Of a stretch of 64,000 nt of DNA, positions 1-9,404 are shown piece by piece. The notes under the pieces are model-generated. The model searched no databases. It was not told the DNA's origin and was given only the letters and a program-made list of their open reading frames with translations. The position numbers were made by a program, and so were the translations under genes. Position 1 is the first letter of the stretch. Every line of letters begins with the position of its first letter. Location of the stretch: positions 186,001 through 250,000 of the forward strand of contig MGXT01000025.1 of the NCBI GenBank assembly GCA_001801465.1. Direction: 5' to 3'. The stretch is from Gammaproteobacteria bacterium RIFCSPHIGHO2_12_FULL_35_23. GTDB taxonomy: Bacteria; Pseudomonadota; Gammaproteobacteria; UBA12402.

Positions 1-524
1 ATTTCTGAACCTAAGTTTTGTTTAGCAGCATTAAGCGATTGAATAGCTTGAGCGAGCTGAGCCTGGGTATCAGCCACACGCTGATTAACATCTAACATTT
101 GACTGGCGCTTACATAACCTGCTTTGGCTAAGGTACTTAGCTCTTGATAGTGCTGCTTGGCCGTTTCAAGGTTTGATTTTCTCTCAGCAATGAGCGCCTC
201 GGTTTGCGAAATGCTAGCTTTAAGCTCTGCAACTTTATTTTCAGTAGCTACTAAATTTGCTTCTGCGTGCAAAGCCGCATAACGATAAGGAGGTTGATAA
301 ATTTTAAACAACAAGTCTCCTTTATTAACCAGCTGATTGTTTTTAACATAAATCTTAGTAATTCTACCCGGAACCTGTGGTGAAACCTTAACTGCATAAG
401 ACTGAATAAAAGCATCATTGGTCATAGGAGTGATATGGCCAGCTATGATAAAATAACAAATTATCAAAATAATAATGATTAATGCTAAAGACATCCAAAA
501 TCTAGCTAAACTAAACAGCTTCAT
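1..524 (-). CDS. HlyD/EmrA-family membrane fusion protein (partial, C-terminus off the window)
   Basis: Periplasmic adaptor of an efflux or secretion pump, seen from its start to about residue 174. The translation begins MKLFSLARFW, followed by one hydrophobic membrane segment (about residues 10-31). A biotinyl-lipoyl-like stretch follows with VSPQVPGRITKIYVKNNQLV and KGDLLFKI, typical of HlyD/EmrA adaptors. Next comes an Ala/Gln/Glu-rich coiled coil with the hairpin turn AGYVSASQ. The ATG at 522-524 lies inside the end of the upstream FUSC gene (14-base overlap), so the two are probably translationally coupled. FUSC permease plus HlyD adaptor is the arrangement of the AaeA/AaeB aromatic-acid efflux pump; the substrate here is unknown. 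Family assignment is firm; the exact pump type is inferred. Confidence 0.85.
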   Translation of the reverse strand, partial: MKLFSLARFWMSLALIIIILIICYFIIAGHITPMTNDAFIQSYAVKVSPQVPGRITKIYVKNNQLVNKGDLLFKIYQPPYRYAALHAEANLVATENKVAELKASISQTEALIAERKSNLETAKQHYQELSTLAKAGYVSASQMLDVNQRVADTQAQLAQAIQSLNAAKQNLGSE

Positions 525-2694
525 GTGCTTTAATCCTATATTTTTTTATAAATCTATTGTTCTGATTAAGCTCTGTAATAACTTTATCAGCCTGGTTTAA
601 ATCTTGCAATAATCTGTAAAGTGCTATAGTAAATTTTGCATAATTTTCTAAGACTGCATTTGAATAGGAATAAGTTTCTTTAGTGTTTCTTATCTTTTCT
701 AGCTGATCTAATAATCTATTATTTGAACTGACAAAATCAAATTCGCCAACCTGGCCTGACCGCAATGAGCTAATGATAGCATGTAATCCCGCTTTGATAT
801 CTGCTAAAGTCAGTGTAAAAAAAGATAATTTGCTTTTAGTAAATTCATTTGCACTATCGTCTTCTAAAACATCAATCAGCATAATTAAAATTAAATAAAT
901 ATTATTAGTGATAACTAATAAATTTAGAAGCTCTTGTCCTTTATTATCTGTAACAACCATACAGTTAGCATCATACAGTAAGGTTTGTTGAGTTTGTAAT
1001 TGCTGCTCCAAAGTAGTAAGCGCTGTGGCACGAATTAACTTTTCCGCTGCAAAGATTTTATCTATCGCTAACAAACAAAATTCTAAACTGCTGGCTATAT
1101 TCTTTTTTAATTCTGCAACGGGATGTTCTGGCCATAACACAACAGCAATAATCATGCCAACAATAACACCTTGAAATACCCCAATAAACCGTTCGATAGG
1201 AACTGTTAAATCAATCGCAAGACCATTGCTACTCATCATTAGCAGTGCCAAAATAAATGCGGCTTGAATACCGGCATAGCCATATTTTTCACCGCTTAAT
1301 GCTACATACTCACACAGCAATATGCTAAAAAACATAAACGCTAAAAACACTCCAAAATAAGGTAAATAGGTCAGCATAACCAGTCCTAAAAAGCCCCAAA
1401 TTCCACCATAGATTATGCCCATAAAGCGTAATACCATGCGTCGCTGAGAGCGGCCTAAATTAGGCTGAGCTAAAATTACGGTTACCACAATAATTGCTTG
1501 AATACCGCTATACCAACCAAAATAATAATGACAAATAAGCATGATCAAATCGGCCAGCGCCAATTTGATAGCCCTTTTTAAGGAAAGGATATGAATAGGA
1601 AAAAGTTTATGATTTTCTACTTTTTTAATAAACTCTTCTTGGACAGTGGTCATTTCATCATTGACCAACTGATGCAATGTCCTTTGCATGGTCTCTAAAT
1701 CTGCGATTACCGCTTTAGCTGAGTGCACAATAGAAAATAAATCCCAAACTTCTTGAATATTATAGCCAGCAAAACTTCTTTTTTGACGTTCTTCGGTAAG
1801 GTAAGTTTCAAATTCTACAATTGCCTGGTTAAGTGCTATAGGGACTTCTGTCGTACTTTTTTTATTTCTAAAATTATCGGCTAGTTGTTTATAGTATCTG
1901 GTTAATTCAGTGACATAATTATCAATTAAAAGTTTAAGCACAATTTTCTTTTCTTGAAAGAACTTAGTTTTTTGTAAATCTTTTAATATCTGATGATAGC
2001 TTGAAATTTTAATATAAAGCTGCTTTAACGAAAAAATAAAGTTTAGATGATTGTAATAGCTATTAGAACTTTTTAACTCTCGTTTCGAATAATCAAGCAG
2101 CTGTTTTAAATAAACGAAGTTTTTTAAAGAAACTTGATTACCTCCTTGTAAAACAGTGGGTAACAAATCTATGATCATAAACAAATTTGGATATAAATCT
2201 CGATCGCTTTTGACTGGCCAAATTAATACTGTTACAAACCATGAGACTACTACACCAATAATCGTAACCTTGATAAAATCAAGCCCCAGCTGTATGCCTA
2301 AATCTGGACTTTGTACACTTTCCAAAAAAATTGCACCGCCAATAACTGAACCCAACATTGCCGCATAACCAAACCGCTCTCTAAAATATAAATAAGTTCC
2401 CGTTAACAAAATGAGTATCATCATAAAATAAAAAAACACTTCGTTTTGACTAATATTCAAGCAAATGATAAGTAATAAAGTCGCAATAGCTGGGCCCAGA
2501 ACTCTTTCTATGCCTTTTGCAAAAGTTTGATCATGGAATAATGTCATTAGCATGACACTAGCCATAACAGTAAAAAAGCCAAAGGGAATATCAAACCAAT
2601 TCACAATAAAAATATCGATAACACAGGCTAAAGCAATTTTAAGTGCTTGCTGGAATTGAAATTTTCTCTGAGTTTCTAACACTTGATTAATCAA
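511..2694 (-). CDS. FUSC-family inner-membrane transporter (AaeB/YccS-like)
   Basis: 727-residue integral membrane protein built as two halves. Each half has a cluster of hydrophobic helices (about residues 15-160 and 365-520) followed by a long charged cytosolic stretch, the usual FUSC architecture. The second membrane block contains AIIVVTVILAQPNLGRSQRR, resembling the conserved FUSC region. The start is TTG at 2692-2694: on the minus strand an AAGGA ribosome-binding site lies about seven bases upstream, and no better ATG is nearby. It begins three bases after the stop of the spermidine-synthase-like gene and overlaps the HlyD gene, forming a three-gene operon. Likely exports small organic or aromatic acids with the HlyD partner; the substrate cannot be read from sequence. 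Confidence 0.85.
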   Translation of the reverse strand: MINQVLETQRKFQFQQALKIALACVIDIFIVNWFDIPFGFFTVMASVMLMTLFHDQTFAKGIERVLGPAIATLLLIICLNISQNEVFFYFMMILILLTGTYLYFRERFGYAAMLGSVIGGAIFLESVQSPDLGIQLGLDFIKVTIIGVVVSWFVTVLIWPVKSDRDLYPNLFMIIDLLPTVLQGGNQVSLKNFVYLKQLLDYSKRELKSSNSYYNHLNFIFSLKQLYIKISSYHQILKDLQKTKFFQEKKIVLKLLIDNYVTELTRYYKQLADNFRNKKSTTEVPIALNQAIVEFETYLTEERQKRSFAGYNIQEVWDLFSIVHSAKAVIADLETMQRTLHQLVNDEMTTVQEEFIKKVENHKLFPIHILSLKRAIKLALADLIMLICHYYFGWYSGIQAIIVVTVILAQPNLGRSQRRMVLRFMGIIYGGIWGFLGLVMLTYLPYFGVFLAFMFFSILLCEYVALSGEKYGYAGIQAAFILALLMMSSNGLAIDLTVPIERFIGVFQGVIVGMIIAVVLWPEHPVAELKKNIASSLEFCLLAIDKIFAAEKLIRATALTTLEQQLQTQQTLLYDANCMVVTDNKGQELLNLLVITNNIYLILIMLIDVLEDDSANEFTKSKLSFFTLTLADIKAGLHAIISSLRSGQVGEFDFVSSNNRLLDQLEKIRNTKETYSYSNAVLENYAKFTIALYRLLQDLNQADKVITELNQNNRFIKKYRIKAHEAV

Positions 2695-2697
2695 TGC

Positions 2698-4092
2698 CTA
2701 GTCCTTATTAGCAAAATAATCAATATCACTCGTATTTAAATTATCCGTATAAATACTTTCATCATCAGTTTGTTTATTTTCTTGGCAAAAATAAAGTATA
2801 TTAGTAAAACCATTAGTATAGCGCAACGGTACACTCATACAACTTGAAAAAACTGAACGCAGGGTATTATCAATAGTCTTAGAGTATTTATCTGACAGAG
2901 TTGGATTTGCAACAATATTAAAAACTGCCAACCCGTTATGATTTAGATGTTTCCGGATGGTTTGAAAAAATTCTTGGGTAAGAAGATAGGTTGGAATCAT
3001 TGTAAGATTGCTATAGGTATCGACGATTATTGCATCATAATGTTGTTGCGATTGTGTTAAATAAATTCTGGCATCTTGAGCAATAAAATTACCATTTATT
3101 TTTTTTTGAAACTGAGGCACTACAATTTTTTTTAATTTTTTGTCGATATCAACATACGTAATCTTATTATGCAAATTTTCAGGAGAATTTAAAGTAAAAC
3201 CACCGGCACCTAATACTAAAATAGATTTATTTTGATACTGCAAGTTGTTAAACAAGACCGTTTTAATTAATTCAATATAACGAAACCCTTTTTGGTTCGA
3301 ATAAATGGCTGAACTCGGTGAAAAATTGATAATTAGTAATTTGCCTTGTGAAGCAGGTAAGTTTTCTATTTGATAATTGGCATAACTATCAGTGCTCACA
3401 AATAATTTTTTTTCGGCCTGCACATTCATTAAGTAAGTAAATAACAAAATTCCAATCACAATAATTAACTGTAACAATAATTTTTTATAGTTGTGGGTTA
3501 TAAAAAGTGTTAAACATGCTAAAAGTAACGTATTGATTAAAATAGTTACCGCAACACCTAGGGTATTCATCAAAATGATCGTTGTAAACACCGCACCTAA
3601 GAAAGAACCACAAGTGCTGATGGATAAAACTTTACCGCCTATTTCACCAACTCTTACTGATGGTGGAAACAAATTCATGGTAATAGGAATTGTCTGGCCT
3701 AGTAAATAAGTTACCGGGGCAATAATTAATAATAAATAGGTAATAAGAGCCCATAGTAAATTAATTTTAATCACTTGAAAAAGATAAAAAAACCAAAAAA
3801 TAAGAAAACTCGTTGAAAGTCCAACGCCTATAATTAAAGCTGCTATCGTTAAATTAATCCGTAAGATCATTAATAAATTACAGTTAAATTTTCCGCCTCG
3901 ATAATAACCCCCTGCTAAAAATAATAAAAATAATCCTATTACCATGCTAGTGATAATCACACTATTGCCTACAAAAGGGATCAATTGTCGAATTGCTAGA
4001 ATTTCTACAGCAATGGCAACTAAGCCTTCAAAAAAAATGATGAGATAAATTATTGACTGCCTAGGATTTACTTTCCCTACCATATCATACAT
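2698..4092 (-). CDS. Membrane-anchored spermidine synthase-like protein
   Basis: 464 residues. The first half (about residues 12-215) is a run of hydrophobic helices; the second half is a Rossmann methyltransferase-like domain of the spermidine synthase superfamily. ILVLGAGGFTL is the glycine-rich nucleotide loop, YVDID the acidic strand, QDARIYL and DAIIVDTYS the following strands. Fused membrane plus spermidine-synthase-like proteins are known, but their reaction is generally not established, so polyamine synthesis should not be assumed. The ATG at 4090-4092 has AAGGAA six bases upstream. First gene of the leftward operon with the FUSC and HlyD genes, and divergent from glyQ. Confidence 0.75.
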   Translation of the reverse strand: MYDMVGKVNPRQSIIYLIIFFEGLVAIAVEILAIRQLIPFVGNSVIITSMVIGLFLLFLAGGYYRGGKFNCNLLMILRINLTIAALIIGVGLSTSFLIFWFFYLFQVIKINLLWALITYLLLIIAPVTYLLGQTIPITMNLFPPSVRVGEIGGKVLSISTCGSFLGAVFTTIILMNTLGVAVTILINTLLLACLTLFITHNYKKLLLQLIIVIGILLFTYLMNVQAEKKLFVSTDSYANYQIENLPASQGKLLIINFSPSSAIYSNQKGFRYIELIKTVLFNNLQYQNKSILVLGAGGFTLNSPENLHNKITYVDIDKKLKKIVVPQFQKKINGNFIAQDARIYLTQSQQHYDAIIVDTYSNLTMIPTYLLTQEFFQTIRKHLNHNGLAVFNIVANPTLSDKYSKTIDNTLRSVFSSCMSVPLRYTNGFTNILYFCQENKQTDDESIYTDNLNTSDIDYFANKD

Positions 4093-4201
4093 AGCAATTT
4101 CCTTATTTTACTGTTTAACTATTACATAGTTTGCTTTTTGAAACAAGGTTAAAAAAAGAACTTATTTTGGCTAAAACAAGACATTTCTTGCACATTTTTC
4201 C

Positions 4202-4230
4202 TTTTACTGAACTTGTGAGCAAGCTATAAT
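4202..4230 (+). promoter_or_regulatory. Probable promoter of glyQS-gmhB
   Basis: A perfect TATAAT -10 box at 4225-4230 is preceded by a weak -35 (TTTTAC at 4202-4207) with 17-base spacing. It lies 33 bases before the TTG start of glyQ, in the only intergenic space of this divergent pair. Consensus match by eye; no other evidence. Confidence 0.5.
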
Positions 4231-4263
4231 TGTTTCCTTATTGATGAAATTAAGGAATTACGC

Positions 4264-5184
4264 TTGGCTAGTTCGAATTATGAGATTAAAACTTTTCAGG
4301 GCATGATATTTGCTTTGCTAGATTACTGGTCACAACAAGGCTGTGTCATCATGCAACCCCTAGATCTTGAGGTAGGAGCGGGGACTTTCCATCATGCTTC
4401 ATTTTTACAAGCGATCGGACCTGAGCCCTGGTATGCAGCTTATGTTCAACCTTGCCGCAGACCAACAGACGGTCGTTATGGGGAGAACCCTAATCGGCTC
4501 CAACATTACTATCAAATGCAAGTTTTGTTAAAACCAGCACCTGACAATATTCAGGAACTTTATTTAAACTCTCTATGTGCCTTAACTATTGATCCTTTGC
4601 TTCATGATATTCGCTTTGTAGAAGATAATTGGGAATCTCCTACTTTAGGCGCCTGGGGATTAGGCTGGGAAGTTTGGCAAGATGGCATGGAAATTACTCA
4701 ATTTACTTATTTTCAACAAGTTGGTGGATTAAATTGTAGCCCCATTACAGGCGAATTAACCTATGGATTAGAACGCTTAGCCATGTATCTACAAGGTGTA
4801 GATAGTATTTATGATTTAGTTTGGACTAAAACTCCTAGCGGAATAGTTACCTATGGTGATCTTTTTAAACAAAATGAAATTGAAATGTCTGCTTATAATT
4901 TTGAACACGCGGACATTAATAATTTATTCTCTCAATTCAATCATTACGAATCAGCCTGCAATAATTTAATTGCACTTAATTTGCCTTTACCTGCTTATGA
5001 AATGATGGTAAAAGCTTCTCACTGTTTTAACCTCTTAGATGCAAGGCGGGCGATTTCGGTTACTGAAAGGCAAAACTACATTTTGCGAGTTAGAAAATTA
5101 GCCAGAGCAATTGCTGAGGCTTATTATTCAAAACGTGAAAGTTTGGGCTTTCCTAGACTTAAAATTAATAAGGAAATCGCTTAA
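4264..5184 (+). CDS. glyQ: Glycyl-tRNA synthetase alpha subunit
   Basis: Catalytic alpha subunit of the bacterial alpha2-beta2 glycyl-tRNA synthetase, which joins glycine to tRNA-Gly in the cytoplasm. At 306 residues it has the normal length. Class II synthetase core segments are visible, for example [48 protein letters not shown] and [14 protein letters not shown]. The start is TTG at 4264 with AAGGA at 4252-4256. No in-frame ATG occurs before Met16 (MIFALLD), which is inside the conserved core, so TTG is the credible start. Overlaps glyS by one base (TAATG). Confidence 0.97.
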   Translation: MASSNYEIKTFQGMIFALLDYWSQQGCVIMQPLDLEVGAGTFHHASFLQAIGPEPWYAAYVQPCRRPTDGRYGENPNRLQHYYQMQVLLKPAPDNIQELYLNSLCALTIDPLLHDIRFVEDNWESPTLGAWGLGWEVWQDGMEITQFTYFQQVGGLNCSPITGELTYGLERLAMYLQGVDSIYDLVWTKTPSGIVTYGDLFKQNEIEMSAYNFEHADINNLFSQFNHYESACNNLIALNLPLPAYEMMVKASHCFNLLDARRAISVTERQNYILRVRKLARAIAEAYYSKRESLGFPRLKINKEIA

Positions 5185-7247
5185 TGACTGCTAAACAAAA
5201 TTTCCTTTTTGAAATTTTAACTGAAGAATTACCACCTAAGGCTTTAATTCATCTAGAAAATGCTTTTATTAATAAAGTAATCGAGGGTATTAAACAAGTC
5301 GAGCTAGGCTTTAGTCACTACCAAAGTTTTGCTACTCCACGGCGCCTCGCTTTTATTATTACAGAGCTTGACTATGCCCAATCAGATCGAGAAATTGAAA
5401 AAAGAGGGCCCGCCTTAAGTGCAGCCTATGACCCACAAGGACAACCAACTAAAGCTACTTTAGGTTTTTTAAACGCTTACGATATTACTTTAGATCAAGT
5501 TCAAACTCTTAAAACCGACAAAGGGGAATGGCTCTATTATAAAATAAAACAATCTGGCAAAACGGTTCATGATTTATTACCAGAGCTAATTCACAAAGCT
5601 TTAATGCAATTACCTGTTCCCAAAATGATGAAGTGGGGAATGGGTAAGTATGATTTTATAAGACCTGTTCATAATATAGTTATGCTCTATGGTCAAACGG
5701 TTATCAAAGCAGAGTTGTTTGGCATTAAAGCTACTCATCAAACCTATGGTCATCGCTTTCATCATCCACAAGCACTTGCTGTAACGCCTGAAAATTATGT
5801 TGAACAATTGCGTCAAGCTTATGTAATTGCTAACTATCAAGAACGCAGCGCTTTGATTGCTAAACAGATTTCCAAAGCTGCTGAAAGTAAAAAAGCTCAA
5901 GCAAATTATAAACCGGCTCTGCTTGAAGAGGTAACCAGTTTAGTAGAATGGCCTGTTGTTCTTATTGGGAGTTTTGAACCGAGATTTTTAGAAGTCCCTA
6001 AAGAAGCTTTAATCCTTTCCATGGAAAGTAACCAGCGTTATTTTCCCTTAACAGATAAGCAAGATCATTTGCTACCTTTTTTTGTCTTGATCAGCAATAT
6101 TGAGAGTAAAAATCCCGAGCAAGTAATTGCTGGTAACGAAAAAGTTACTCGAGCGAGGCTTTCGGATGCAGAATTTTTCTTTAATGCCGATAAAAAAGTC
6201 AAATTAGCTAGCCATATTGAAAGTCTAGGTAATATTATATTCCAAAAAGAATTAGGTACATTATTAAATAAATCTAACCGCTTAATCCACTTAAGTGGCG
6301 CACTAGCCAAACTATTGGATTATGACCTTTCTACTTGTCAGCGAGCCGCAGAATTATCGAAAGCGGATTTACTCACCGCCATGGTTGGCGAGTTCCCTGA
6401 ATTACAGGGCATCATGGGTCGCTATTATGCAGTACATGATGGCGAGCTACTAGAAGTTGCCTTAGCAATCGATGAACAATATCAGCCCCGTTTTGCTAAA
6501 GATAAATTACCAACAAGTCGAGCAGGACAAGTTTTAGCAATCGCTGATAAATTAGATACTTTGGTAGGAATTTTTGGTATTAATAAAATCCCTAGTGGTG
6601 AAAAAGATCCTTTGGGGTTACGACGTGCAACTTTAGGTATTTTACGTATCATTCTGGAAAAACAATTACCTTTAGACTTAAAAGAGCTTATCTCATTAGC
6701 TTATAAAGGTTATCAAAATAAGCTTCCTAATCTAGAAACTGAGTCACAGGTTTTAGACTTTTTTCAAGAGCGTTTAAAGTTCTGGGCTCGTAGTGAAGGT
6801 TTTAGAGCTGATGTTTTTGAAGCGGTTGCAGCTAGACAAGTCACTAGTCCATTAGATTTTATCCATAGACTTGACGCCGTAAACGAATTTTTAAAACTCC
6901 CCGAAGCTCTTCATTTAGCAACTGCCAATAAACGGGTTCATAATATTTTATCTAAACACGAACAGGAAATAGTGCGCGATCAGCTTGATTCTTCTCTACT
7001 GAAAGACCCTGCTGAAATTGCACTCGCCCATAAAATTAAACAAAAATCTGAACAGTTATCTCAGTTAAACTATCAGCAGGCTTTAAAAAACCTTGCCGAA
7101 CTTAATGCTCCTATCGATCAATTTTTTACTGAGGTAATGGTCATGGTAGAAGATAAAAAAATTCGTGCCAATCGCCTTGCCTTATTAAAACAATTACGAC
7201 AACTATTTTTACAAGTAGCTGATATTTCTTTATTGCAAGGTCAATGA
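5184..7247 (+). CDS. glyS: Glycyl-tRNA synthetase beta subunit
   Basis: 687 residues, the usual size for GlyS. The N-terminus FLFEILTEELPPKAL is the family signature. The middle contains the HD-like region, and the C-terminal part (about 560-680) is the helical anticodon-binding domain. It works with GlyQ and binds tRNA-Gly. The ATG overlaps the glyQ stop by one base, so the two are translationally coupled. The stop is TGA, one base before the ATG of gmhB. Confidence 0.97.
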   Translation: MTAKQNFLFEILTEELPPKALIHLENAFINKVIEGIKQVELGFSHYQSFATPRRLAFIITELDYAQSDREIEKRGPALSAAYDPQGQPTKATLGFLNAYDITLDQVQTLKTDKGEWLYYKIKQSGKTVHDLLPELIHKALMQLPVPKMMKWGMGKYDFIRPVHNIVMLYGQTVIKAELFGIKATHQTYGHRFHHPQALAVTPENYVEQLRQAYVIANYQERSALIAKQISKAAESKKAQANYKPALLEEVTSLVEWPVVLIGSFEPRFLEVPKEALILSMESNQRYFPLTDKQDHLLPFFVLISNIESKNPEQVIAGNEKVTRARLSDAEFFFNADKKVKLASHIESLGNIIFQKELGTLLNKSNRLIHLSGALAKLLDYDLSTCQRAAELSKADLLTAMVGEFPELQGIMGRYYAVHDGELLEVALAIDEQYQPRFAKDKLPTSRAGQVLAIADKLDTLVGIFGINKIPSGEKDPLGLRRATLGILRIILEKQLPLDLKELISLAYKGYQNKLPNLETESQVLDFFQERLKFWARSEGFRADVFEAVAARQVTSPLDFIHRLDAVNEFLKLPEALHLATANKRVHNILSKHEQEIVRDQLDSSLLKDPAEIALAHKIKQKSEQLSQLNYQQALKNLAELNAPIDQFFTEVMVMVEDKKIRANRLALLKQLRQLFLQVADISLLQGQ

Positions 7248-7248
7248 A

Positions 7249-7797
7249 ATGTCTTTAAACAAGGTGATTTTTTTAGATAGGGATGGGGTCATTAATTATG
7301 AGTCTGATGGTTTTATCAAATCGCCAGAAGAATGGTTACCTATTCCTAGCAGTTTAGAAGCTATTGCAAAACTTTCCAAAGCTCATTTCACTTTATTTAT
7401 CGTCACCAACCAATCTGGTGTAGGGCGAGGATTATTTGATCTTAAAGCTTTAGAAAAAATTCATCATAAAATGCTTACCGAAATTACCCAAACAGGCGGT
7501 AAAATTGAAAAAATTTATTTCTGTCCTCATAAGCCTGAAGATAATTGCTCTTGCCGCAAACCTAAACCAGGGCTTTATCAGCAAGCAGCCAAGGAATACA
7601 AAATAGATTTTTCAACAAGTTATGTTATTGGTGATTCCCTTCGTGATATCCAGTCAGGTCTAGCGATTCAAGCTAAAACCATCCTTGTTTTAACAGGTAA
7701 TGGAGAAATAACTGCAAAATCTTATAAAAAAGAATTATCACAAACCTTGCTCGCTGAAAATTTAGATATAGCTGCTGATTATTTGCTTAATCATTAA
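7249..7797 (+). CDS. gmhB: D-glycero-beta-D-manno-heptose-1,7-bisphosphate 7-phosphatase
   Basis: HAD-superfamily phosphatase of ADP-heptose synthesis for the LPS inner core, 182 residues. Visible motifs are VIFLDRDGVIN (motif I aspartates), FIVTNQSGVGRG (motif II), the zinc-binding set CPHKPEDNCSCRKPKPG (Cys-X-His and Cys-X-Cys), and YVIGDSLRDIQ (motif IV). All key residues are present. It follows glyS by one base, an arrangement also found in other gammaproteobacteria, so it is probably cotranscribed. A role in LPS heptose supply fits the sugar genes further along. Confidence 0.93.
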   Translation: MSLNKVIFLDRDGVINYESDGFIKSPEEWLPIPSSLEAIAKLSKAHFTLFIVTNQSGVGRGLFDLKALEKIHHKMLTEITQTGGKIEKIYFCPHKPEDNCSCRKPKPGLYQQAAKEYKIDFSTSYVIGDSLRDIQSGLAIQAKTILVLTGNGEITAKSYKKELSQTLLAENLDIAADYLLNH

Positions 7798-7824
7798 TTT
7801 TATTTTTAAGTATTTAGGCAAAAA

Positions 7825-7856
7825 ATAATTGAATGATTGTTCAATTATGATACTAT
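7825..7856 (+). promoter_or_regulatory. Promoter with overlapping palindrome upstream of the 485-residue unknown protein
   Basis: A perfect inverted repeat, ATAATTGAA (7825-7833) and TTCAATTAT (7840-7848) around a six-base spacer, covers a possible -35 (TTGAAT, 7829-7834). A -10 (TACTAT, 7851-7856) follows at 16-base spacing. The arrangement suggests an operator for a dimeric repressor or activator controlling only the next gene. AT-rich palindromes arise easily by chance, so this is a candidate only. Confidence 0.4.
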
Positions 7857-7891
7857 ATGCACATAGTAATAATAATAGAAGAGGATAAACC

Positions 7892-9349
7892 ATGCCCACA
7901 GAAGTAGAATTACCTAGTCTTACTACCGCAGAAGAAGTAAAACATTACTTGAAACAACCTGTTACGACTCTTTTAGTAAGCTTACAATACCTTTTTCCTT
8001 TAAGCGCTCGTGCTATTACTCAAGCACGAAATATTAGACTGAAATTACTTGCAGAGATTCAAGCTGCATTACCAGCAGAAGGTGATATCAAGGTCGAAGC
8101 AGGGGATAGCGGAGAACTAGCTGCCGGTTTACCTGCAGCGAGAGATTTTGCAGTAAATCTAAGTATCTCTCCTGCTAGAAGCGGTGTCTATGCGTTTAAT
8201 CGAGTCAAACGGTTTTTAATTTATGATGAATCAACACCTACTATAGCACAGCTTAGTAGAGAAACTCTCGAGTTAGGTGATGCTGTAATTGCTAAAATGG
8301 AAGAGTCTGTAAAAGCAGCGCTTGACTCACTAAAAGCCTTACCACTCATTCGGGAAACTGAAGCTTTTACAGCTAGAGTAGAAACTGCTGATGAAAGTCG
8401 ATTTAAAACCTTAAGTATTATAAAGACACTTACTGCCGCTCTATCGTCCAGAGCAATCGAAACAACAGTGACTCCCAGCACTGGGGTTGCTGCCTCAAGT
8501 CCCGGTGCGGGTGGTGCTGCAATTCCAGCAGGCGGCGTTTCTCCTTCGAGAGATATTGAAGACCAAACAGAACTAACTCTCATTAATTACTTGAAATTCG
8601 AAAAAAGTTTACTTAATAAACTTGAAATGACTTCTCAATTAATAAAGGCCATTATTGATCTTATTAATGAGTTTCAAGCCACAGGTGATCTAGCAGAGCG
8701 CTTACTTACTCTACGAACAAATTTAACGGCTCTTTTGCAATCATTGGTTTTTGTCGCAGAACTTATAACGGCTTATAATATGGTAACCATGATAAGCCTT
8801 CATCCAGAGCTATTACGCGCAAGAATTTTGGAATATGTTAGGCTTAACTTTCCAGATTATACAACTGATGAGGAAAGGCGCACTATTTTAAATTACCCAA
8901 CATACTGGATTGGAAGAGAATTTTTTAGATTGAGTTCAAGTACCAGTGGTTTAAATGCAATACGCAGACTCTGGCAATCGCTTCATTTTGGCATAGAATT
9001 TTCTGAAGCGGATGTGTTGTTAAACTTATTTTTTGAATGCCGAGGTGGATTTGGACGTGAAAGCTCACTATTACATCCAACACTTAAACATTTATTAGGA
9101 ATAAAATTACTTTATCGCCGAGATAGAAGCACTGATGATGGGAAAATAAATATACGCGGGCTATACCCTACCCATCATCAATATATTGGCTATTATGAAC
9201 AAGGGTCCACTACTGTTTTAAATGGCTTACTGTTGAAATCTACTACTGTTCATGGGGCATTATGCCAAACTATCGCTAATGATTTTGATGCGCTACACAG
9301 TTATGCCATAGGAAAACATGCTGAAACCCAAGTACCACATTTATTATAA
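7892..9349 (+). CDS. Unknown protein, 485 residues
   Basis: I do not recognise a family. There is no signal peptide and no clear membrane segment. The N-terminal half (about 10-190) is Ala/Leu/Glu-rich and probably helical. A low-complexity Gly/Ala/Pro/Ser linker follows at about 194-222 (SPGAGGAAIPAGG). The C-terminal half (about 225-485) is also helical, with aromatic and basic patches such as YPTYWIGREFFRL and GIKLLYRRDR. The start ATG has AGAGGA about eight bases upstream. It stands alone with its own promoter candidate and terminator. Two domains joined by a flexible linker, no homology I can name and a single-gene unit fit a secreted effector, but no secretion signal is visible, so this remains speculation. 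Confidence 0.75.
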   Translation: MPTEVELPSLTTAEEVKHYLKQPVTTLLVSLQYLFPLSARAITQARNIRLKLLAEIQAALPAEGDIKVEAGDSGELAAGLPAARDFAVNLSISPARSGVYAFNRVKRFLIYDESTPTIAQLSRETLELGDAVIAKMEESVKAALDSLKALPLIRETEAFTARVETADESRFKTLSIIKTLTAALSSRAIETTVTPSTGVAASSPGAGGAAIPAGGVSPSRDIEDQTELTLINYLKFEKSLLNKLEMTSQLIKAIIDLINEFQATGDLAERLLTLRTNLTALLQSLVFVAELITAYNMVTMISLHPELLRARILEYVRLNFPDYTTDEERRTILNYPTYWIGREFFRLSSSTSGLNAIRRLWQSLHFGIEFSEADVLLNLFFECRGGFGRESSLLHPTLKHLLGIKLLYRRDRSTDDGKINIRGLYPTHHQYIGYYEQGSTTVLNGLLLKSTTVHGALCQTIANDFDALHSYAIGKHAETQVPHLL

Positions 9350-9365
9350 ATTTATTTTGGCGAAT

Positions 9366-9404
9366 AATGCTTATTGATAACTTACTATCAATAAGCATTT
9401 TTAT
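9366..9404 (+). terminator. Rho-independent terminator after the 485-residue gene
   Basis: Perfect 14-base inverted repeat, AATGCTTATTGATA (9366-9379) and TATCAATAAGCATT (9386-9399), loop of six, followed by a T-rich run on the plus strand. It lies just after the plus-strand stop and overlaps the last codons and stop of the converging minus-strand sugar transferase gene. Confidence 0.8.

Noticed and set aside
8221..8583. Minus-strand open frame of 120 residues
   Set aside because: It lies wholly inside the 485-residue gene, is Ser/Ala/Val-rich and has no ribosome-binding site; a shadow frame.
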